Shown: positions 7,596 to 12,356 of the stretch, piece by piece
Layout of the letters: each line of letters begins with the position of its first letter
Position numbering within the stretch: the first letter of the stretch is position 1
DNA from: CAISDA01 sp050258555
GTDB taxonomy: Bacteria > Bacteroidota > Ignavibacteria > UBA10030 > UBA8401
Length of the DNA stretch: 12,356 nt
Direction of reading: 5' to 3'
NCBI GenBank assembly: GCA_050258555.1
Contig: JBLMZA010000121.1
Location: 1-12,356, forward strand
Notes under the pieces: model-generated
Databases searched by the model: none
What the model saw: only the letters and a program-made list of their open reading frames with translations
What the model was told of the DNA's origin: nothing
Program-made: the position numbers and the translations under genes

Positions 7596-7653
7596 TCGGA
7601 TAAATTCGCCCGATTTCAAAACCGAAGGCGCGCATTTCCCCGGTTCCAAACAA

Positions 7654-7743
7654 TTGGCTTGCTTTTCTTGGACCGAACCGCTATTTTATATTCTAGCATT
7701 ATTACGTGCGGACCAATCTCCAGATCCAGTTTAAAGAGGCGCA
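7654..7743 (+). promoter_or_regulatory. Probable promoter and leader of the lytic transglycosylase gene
   Basis: The 148-bp gap after the SGNH gene contains an AT-rich stretch. A -35-like TTGCTT (7659-7664) lies 17 nt before TATTTT (7682-7687), and TATATT (7687-7692) overlaps it. AAAGAGG lies shortly before the ATG at 7744. This suggests the transglycosylase gene has its own promoter and is not strictly part of an operon with the SGNH gene. The exact boxes are uncertain. Confidence 0.35.
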
Positions 7744-10335
7744 ATGAATTTTCGAGTTCTTCTGTTTGTCGGCTGTTGCTTGCTTGCCGGTTGTTCTTAC
7801 AACGATTCGCTTAAACCTATCCCCAGTGGCTCCCAGTCCGTTCAGGGAACCAGTGCGCAGGAACCGGTGCGCGTGAACTCCGTCCAGCGTGCGGACTCCG
7901 CGCATAAGACGGTTGCACAGATGAAGACCGTCCGCAAAGCAGCTGACACATCGGTGGCGGTCGTCGATCCGACACAGGACGACGACATGAAAGCCGCGGG
8001 CAAAGTGCTCGAGCGCGCCCGGCTCTTCTACCGCAACGCGCTTCTGGCGCAGAAGCTCGGCGACTCGGTTCTGGCGCAGACGAATTTTGAAGAAGCCATC
8101 AACAGTCTGAACGAAGCGAGCTACTTCCCGGGCATCGACGCGAACAACGACTTCAACGAGCTGTCGAAGACGGTCATCGAAGATTACGAAAGGTACATCG
8201 CCACCGTCGACACGCTCACTCCGCAGAGTTCGGTCGACGCCTTGCACGAGAAGATGTACACGGAAGTCGAACAGATCGACATTTCCAATATTGAAATTCC
8301 CCCCAACTTCATTCCGAAAACGACCGTTCCTTTGGTGATCAACGAATATGTGAAACGCTCGATCGCGTTTTTTGCGACGCGCGGCCGTCATCACCTGGAG
8401 CGCTGGATCCGTCTTTCCGGCCGGTATATGCCCATGATGTTCAAGATCTTCCGCGAGGAAGGCGTGCCCGAGGAGATGGCCTACCTTTCGATGCCCGAGA
8501 GCGGCCTGAATCCCACGGTCCGTTCGTGGGCCAAGGCCGTCGGCATGTGGCAGTTCGTGCGCGGCACCGGAGCGCTCTACGGTCTGCGGGGAAATTTCTG
8601 GTATGACGAGCGGCGCGATCCCGAGAAGGCCACGCGCGCGGCCGCGCGGCATCTGAAAGACCTGTATGCGCAGTACGGCGACTGGTATCTCGTGCTGGTC
8701 GGCTACAACGCCGGCGGCGGCAGAGTCAACCGCGGCATACGCAAGAGCGGCACGAACGACTTCTGGGAGATGCGCGAGCACCTTCCGAAGGAAACGCGCA
8801 ACTACATTCCGCAATATATCGCCGTCACGCTCATGGCCATGAAGCCCGAAGCCTTCGGCATCAACGTCGCGAAGGATGACACGCTGCGCTACGATGTGGT
8901 GAGCGTGGATGACTGCGTCGATCTGGCGGTGCTGGCCGAATGCGCCGGAACGGATCTGGCGACGATCCGCGAATTGAATCCCGAACTGCTGCAGTGGTGC
9001 ACGCCGCCGAACTACAAGGGCTATCACCTGAAGATTCCCCTGGGCGCAAGCGAGCGCTTCACGGCGAAGTATGCCGAGATCCCGCCGGAAAAGAAACAGG
9101 ACTGGATCGCCCATACGGTGCGCCGCGGCGAAACGGCGACATCGGTGGCCAAGCGCTATGGCATGCTTGCCAGCGTGCTTCTGGAAGTGAACCACCTTTC
9201 CGGCAGAACGAAGAAGCTGAAGGCGAATTCGACGCTCCTGATTCCGGTGCAGGGCCGCTCGCTCGCCGCGAAGATCGACCGGCAGAATGACGATGAAGAG
9301 CTGCAGGCGATGAAGTCGAGAATCGTGCGCGATGAACGCAGCGCGGACGATGACGACGACGCGGTGCTGGCGCCGGCGGGAAAGACGAAGATTCTGTATA
9401 AGACGAAAAAAGGCGAGAAGCTGACATCGATCGCCAAGCGCTTTGCCGTGCGCACGACCGATATCCGCATCTGGAACGACATCGGATACGGAAAGACGGT
9501 CCGCTCGGGCGCACGGATCACGCTGTTCGTGCCGTCCTCGAAGGTCTCGAAATACCGCCTCATGGCCGGCGTCACGGTCGAGCCGAAGGAATCCCGTTCG
9601 AAGAAGTCCTATGCCTCATCCGCAGAGCCCTCGCAATCGAAGCGCCAGACGTCGGCGGCTTCCGCAGCCCAGACGCACAAGGTGGCGAAGAACGAGACGC
9701 TGGAAAAAATCGCGAAGGAAGCCGGCGTGACGGTGGCCCAGCTCAAGCAATGGAACAATCTGAAATCGAGCACCATCAAAGCCGGCCAGAAATTGAAGCT
9801 GCACGGCGATGAAGAAGCCGCTGCGGATATTGCCGAAGCCCGGCCGTCGAAGCGGCAAGCACAGGCCGAGAAGGCCGAACCGAAAACGGTGAAGGAAAAA
9901 GCCGCGGCCGAAAAATCGGAGCCAAAAAGCGCGCACAAGAAAAAGGCCGCCGAGGAATCGCCGGCGCTCTATACGGTGAAGAAAAAGGAAACGCTCGAGA
10001 AGATCGCACGCGACAACGGCGTGACGGTGGCCGAGCTGAAGAAATGGAACGATCTGAAGGGGACGAAGATCAAGGCCGGCGACAAGCTTGCCCTGAGCGG
10101 AAGCGCCTCCTCTGCATCGGGCGATGACGAAACGCTGCCTCCGGTGAAGAAGTCGTCGAAGAAGGGGAAAGCGAAGCAGCAATATGTGACCTATTCGGTG
10201 AAGCGCGGCGACACGCTCGAGCGCATCTCGAAGAAGTTCGACGTCGCCATCAACGAGATCAAGAAATGGAACGACCTGTCGTCCAACAAGATCAAGCCTG
10301 GCGACAAGATCAAAATCCAGCAGGATATGAACTGA
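7744..10335 (+). CDS. mltD: MltD-like membrane-bound lytic murein transglycosylase lipoprotein with multiple LysM domains
   Basis: This 863-residue protein cleaves the MurNAc-GlcNAc bond of peptidoglycan and is probably anchored by lipid. The N-terminus has a lipobox LLAGC with Cys17, then a low-complexity linker and a helical region (about 83-205) seen before the catalytic domain in related proteins. The SLT domain (about 225-345) has the catalytic Glu252 in PESGLNP, followed by AVGMWQFVRGTG (265-276) and YNAGGGRVNRGI (321-332). A degenerate LysM-like segment, ending in LNP...TPPNYKGYHLKIP (411-432), is typical of MltD. Five clear LysM domains follow at about 457-501, 551-597, 645-687, 743-785 and 816-858; these bind glycan chains. 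The last three are very similar and are separated by Lys/Glu/Ala-rich linkers. E. coli MltD is about 450 residues with two LysM domains, so this is a much extended version. AAAGAGG precedes the ATG. A strong terminator follows at 10376. Confidence 0.93.
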   Translation: MNFRVLLFVGCCLLAGCSYNDSLKPIPSGSQSVQGTSAQEPVRVNSVQRADSAHKTVAQMKTVRKAADTSVAVVDPTQDDDMKAAGKVLERARLFYRNALLAQKLGDSVLAQTNFEEAINSLNEASYFPGIDANNDFNELSKTVIEDYERYIATVDTLTPQSSVDALHEKMYTEVEQIDISNIEIPPNFIPKTTVPLVINEYVKRSIAFFATRGRHHLERWIRLSGRYMPMMFKIFREEGVPEEMAYLSMPESGLNPTVRSWAKAVGMWQFVRGTGALYGLRGNFWYDERRDPEKATRAAARHLKDLYAQYGDWYLVLVGYNAGGGRVNRGIRKSGTNDFWEMREHLPKETRNYIPQYIAVTLMAMKPEAFGINVAKDDTLRYDVVSVDDCVDLAVLAECAGTDLATIRELNPELLQWCTPPNYKGYHLKIPLGASERFTAKYAEIPPEKKQDWIAHTVRRGETATSVAKRYGMLASVLLEVNHLSGRTKKLKANSTLLIPVQGRSLAAKIDRQNDDEELQAMKSRIVRDERSADDDDDAVLAPAGKTKILYKTKKGEKLTSIAKRFAVRTTDIRIWNDIGYGKTVRSGARITLFVPSSKVSKYRLMAGVTVEPKESRSKKSYASSAEPSQSKRQTSAASAAQTHKVAKNETLEKIAKEAGVTVAQLKQWNNLKSSTIKAGQKLKLHGDEEAAADIAEARPSKRQAQAEKAEPKTVKEKAAAEKSEPKSAHKKKAAEESPALYTVKKKETLEKIARDNGVTVAELKKWNDLKGTKIKAGDKLALSGSASSASGDDETLPPVKKSSKKGKAKQQYVTYSVKRGDTLERISKKFDVAINEIKKWNDLSSNKIKPGDKIKIQQDMN
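9697..10318 (+). repeat. Three recently duplicated LysM-coding repeats
   Basis: The DNA coding LysM modules 3, 4 and 5 shares near-identical stretches. Module 3 (residues 652-675) reads ETLEKIA...GVTVAQLKQWNNLK and module 4 (residues 750-773) reads ETLEKIA...GVTVAELKKWNDLK, with the shared DNA string GGCGTGACGGTGGCC in both. Module 5 keeps DTLERIS and EIKKWNDL. Modules 1 and 2 are clearly more divergent. This points to expansion by internal duplication. Confidence 0.7.
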
Positions 10336-10375
10336 CCGGAGCGGCCGTCCTGCTGCGCTCATACGTTGCGAACGT

Positions 10376-10421
10376 AAAGACTAAAGAGTGCACCCCTGTT
10401 GCGCGCTCTTTAGTCTTTTTT
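10376..10421 (+). terminator. Strong intrinsic terminator after the lytic transglycosylase gene
   Basis: A 16-bp stem, AAAGACTAAAGAGTGC (10376-10391) with GCGCTCTTTAGTCTTT (10403-10418), has one G-U wobble and an 11-nt loop, and ends in a run of six T residues (10416-10421). It begins 40 bp after the stop of the transglycosylase gene. A smaller perfect hairpin, TACGTT-GCG-AACGTA (10362-10376), lies directly before it. The T-run is on the plus strand only, so termination is one-way. Confidence 0.9.
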
Positions 10422-10454
10422 GTCTGGCTTGTCGGTTCTACTTTTTTTAAAACT

Positions 10455-12356
10455 ATGATTGCATTACGCACTGTGAATACTTTCCCTTTTCCGCGCACTG
10501 GCCGTGCCCGCACTCTGAAGACTCTTCCTCTTACGGCGCTTTTCATCGCGATCTTTACAGTTCAGTCTGCAGCCCAGTCGCTTGACCTTCCCCGACGGCT
10601 GAACAAAACGGCAGACGACGACGGCTCGAAATACACGAGCGTGGGCAACATCCAATTGACCGTGACCAACTACGGCACGCTCGGCAACGGCTTCACCACG
10701 TGGCCGACGCAGCCCTCGTGCGAATATCCCAAGGGCTCGAAGATCGAGCATCTGTTCCTGGGCGGCCTCTGGGTCGGCGGCATCCCGCGCCGTGAAGGCA
10801 TCGTGCACGTCTCGACCGCCGCAGTCGATATCGGATCGGTCAAGCGTCTGGCCGAAGGCTTCGAGATGACCAACGAACCCGGCTCGGTCATCACGACAAA
10901 GTCGAGCCTGCCGGGGGACAAGTTCTTCGATACTTCGGCGGTGAGCCATCAGGACTTCGTGATGGAGTTCACGGACCGCTATACGCGCATTCCGCAGACG
11001 GGCGATTCGATCCCGAATCATGTGCCGCTCGGCCTCAAGGTCCACCTGGAAAGCTACGCGTGGAATTTTCCCTTCGCCGACTTCTTCGTCATCCTCAATT
11101 ACACCATCACCAATACGAGTAAAGATACGATCGACGGCATGTATGTGGGATTGTGGAACAACGCCGTGGTGCGCAACACGAACTTGACGGGTCGTCCGGG
11201 CGGACGCGATTTCTACAACCATTCGGGCAAGGGCTACATCGACTCGCTGCGGCTGGCCTACACGTTCGATTTCGACGGCGTGCCCTACGGCACTCCGGCC
11301 AACAGCTATTTCGGCGTGAAGCTTCTGGGCACGACGCCGTTTCCGCTCACGCGCGACAGCGTGGGAAGCTTCGTTTCGCGCTCGCTCGACTCGCTGGGCG
11401 ATCTGCGGAAGGACACCTATTACAACGGATGGAAATTCAACAACCGTTCGACCGGCTCCCAGGCGTACTTCTATCCCGAGCAGGATGACAATCCGGCCGA
11501 ACCCTTCCGCGGCAAATATCAGCGCCTCTCGCGCATGATGCCCAAGCCGAATATCGAAGCCCTGGGCCGCTCGGTCAACACCGTGACATCGGACGGGTCG
11601 ACATTCGGCGAGGCGCCGGCCTCGATGACCGATCTGCTTTCGACCGGACCCTTCAAGCCGCTCGGTCCCGGCGAATCGGTCAATGTGGTCTTCGCCGTGA
11701 TGGCCGCCAAGAAGTTCGGCAACGATCTTCCGAGCAACGACTATAAGAATGCCGCGCTGCGCCGCACGCTCTATACCAATGCCGGATGGGCGCAGCAGGC
11801 CTACGACGGAGAGGATCTGAACGGCAACAACAGGCTCGACCAGGGCGAGGATATCAACGGCGACAACCGGCTCAACCGCTTCACGCTTCCGCAGCCTCCG
11901 CGCCAGCCGCGCGTGCGCACGGTGGTGGAAAACCAGCGCGCCACGATCTATTGGGACCGCGTGCAGGCCGAGCAGAGCTTCGATCCGATCAGCCGCAAGT
12001 ATGATTTCGAGGGCTACCGCATTTACCGCTCCGCCGCGGGCGCCGATATCACCAATCCGGAAAACTTCCTCACCTCGATGCAGCTGGTGGGAGAGTTCGA
12101 CCGCGCCGACGACTCGTTCGGATACAACACCGGTTTCAGTGCGATTAAATTGGACAAGCCGATGAAGTTCGAGGGCGACACGGTCGAATACTGGTATCAG
12201 TATCCCCCCAAGAACGATCCGATCACGAGTCTGAACGGATGGCAGTATTTGTACGGCGTCTCGGCCTTCGATGCGGGCGATTCGGCAAACGGACTCTCGA
12301 GCCTGGAAAGCGCGAAGGTGATCGTGCGCGTGGTGCCCGGCACTCCGGCCACATCG
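10455..12356 (+). CDS. Large secreted, probably cell-surface protein with calcium-type loops, 3'-truncated
   Basis: The frame is open from the ATG at 10455 to the window edge (634 codons), and the C-terminus is missing. The N-terminus is a long signal peptide: a basic stretch (residues 14-22), a hydrophobic core (24-37), and likely cleavage near SAAQS at 38-42. After it comes a beta-rich region with GLWVGG, a pattern I associate with secreted proteins of Ignavibacteria/Kapabacteria relatives. Residues 451-474 hold two consecutive D/N-rich loops, DGEDLNGNNRLD and GEDINGDNRLN, of the dockerin/EF-hand-like calcium type. Residues 495-590 look like a fibronectin-III-type module (RATIYW, then GYRIYRS at 520-526). 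Such proteins often end in a type IX secretion sorting domain, which would lie outside the window. No enzymatic motif was seen, and no function is assigned. No Shine-Dalgarno precedes the ATG; a GTG at 10473 is an alternative start. Confidence 0.85.
   Translation, partial: MIALRTVNTFPFPRTGRARTLKTLPLTALFIAIFTVQSAAQSLDLPRRLNKTADDDGSKYTSVGNIQLTVTNYGTLGNGFTTWPTQPSCEYPKGSKIEHLFLGGLWVGGIPRREGIVHVSTAAVDIGSVKRLAEGFEMTNEPGSVITTKSSLPGDKFFDTSAVSHQDFVMEFTDRYTRIPQTGDSIPNHVPLGLKVHLESYAWNFPFADFFVILNYTITNTSKDTIDGMYVGLWNNAVVRNTNLTGRPGGRDFYNHSGKGYIDSLRLAYTFDFDGVPYGTPANSYFGVKLLGTTPFPLTRDSVGSFVSRSLDSLGDLRKDTYYNGWKFNNRSTGSQAYFYPEQDDNPAEPFRGKYQRLSRMMPKPNIEALGRSVNTVTSDGSTFGEAPASMTDLLSTGPFKPLGPGESVNVVFAVMAAKKFGNDLPSNDYKNAALRRTLYTNAGWAQQAYDGEDLNGNNRLDQGEDINGDNRLNRFTLPQPPRQPRVRTVVENQRATIYWDRVQAEQSFDPISRKYDFEGYRIYRSAAGADITNPENFLTSMQLVGEFDRADDSFGYNTGFSAIKLDKPMKFEGDTVEYWYQYPPKNDPITSLNGWQYLYGVSAFDAGDSANGLSSLESAKVIVRVVPGTPATS

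Noticed and set aside
7594..7615. Inverted repeat AATCGG/CCGATT just after the SGNH gene as a terminator.
   Set aside because: Only 6 bp of stem, a 10-nt loop and no T-run; too weak to call.
7702..9195. A 497-codon minus-strand open frame opposite the lytic transglycosylase.
   Set aside because: The plus-strand gene has a lipobox, a catalytic Glu motif and LysM domains. The minus frame has composition typical of a reverse complement of coding DNA.

Overview
The window is ordinary bacterial chromosome of moderately high GC. The most likely source is the Bacteroidota/Chlorobiota (FCB) superphylum, for example a Kapabacteria-, Ignavibacteria- or Chlorobi-like lineage. This is inferred from the large secreted protein at the right end, whose domain style (calcium-type D/N-rich loops, then a GYRIYRS fibronectin-III-like stretch) I associate with those groups, and from the lipoprotein transglycosylase with many LysM modules. 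It was not tested by any search. No phage, transposon, CRISPR, tRNA or rRNA features were seen.

Region 1 (1-6197, + strand) is a compact recC-recB-recD operon. recC enters from the left and lacks its start. recB and recD each begin inside the stop codon of the gene before (ATGA overlaps at 811-814 and 4485-4488). All helicase motifs of RecB and RecD and the RecB nuclease residues are present, so the products should form a working RecBCD-type exonuclease/helicase for double-strand-break repair. No ptrA-like protease gene lies between recC and recB, unlike in E. coli.

Region 2 (6198-6878) starts with a 14-bp perfect hairpin between the convergent recD and csp genes, probably a terminator used from both sides. 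A cold-shock protein gene follows on the minus strand with a leader of roughly 250 nt. A divergent control region carries a perfect 16-bp palindrome at 6773-6788 whose regulator I cannot name.

Region 3 (6879-10335, + strand) encodes two cell-envelope proteins: a secreted SGNH/GDSL hydrolase, then an MltD-like lytic transglycosylase lipoprotein with five clear LysM domains and a sixth LysM-like segment. A strong intrinsic terminator follows.

Region 4 (10455-12356, + strand) is the first 634 codons of a large secreted protein that runs off the window. It is probably a cell-surface protein and has no assigned function.

I see no clearly new multi-gene system. The items most worth a second look are the unassigned palindrome, the truncated surface protein, and the very short gap between the strong terminator and that protein's start codon.
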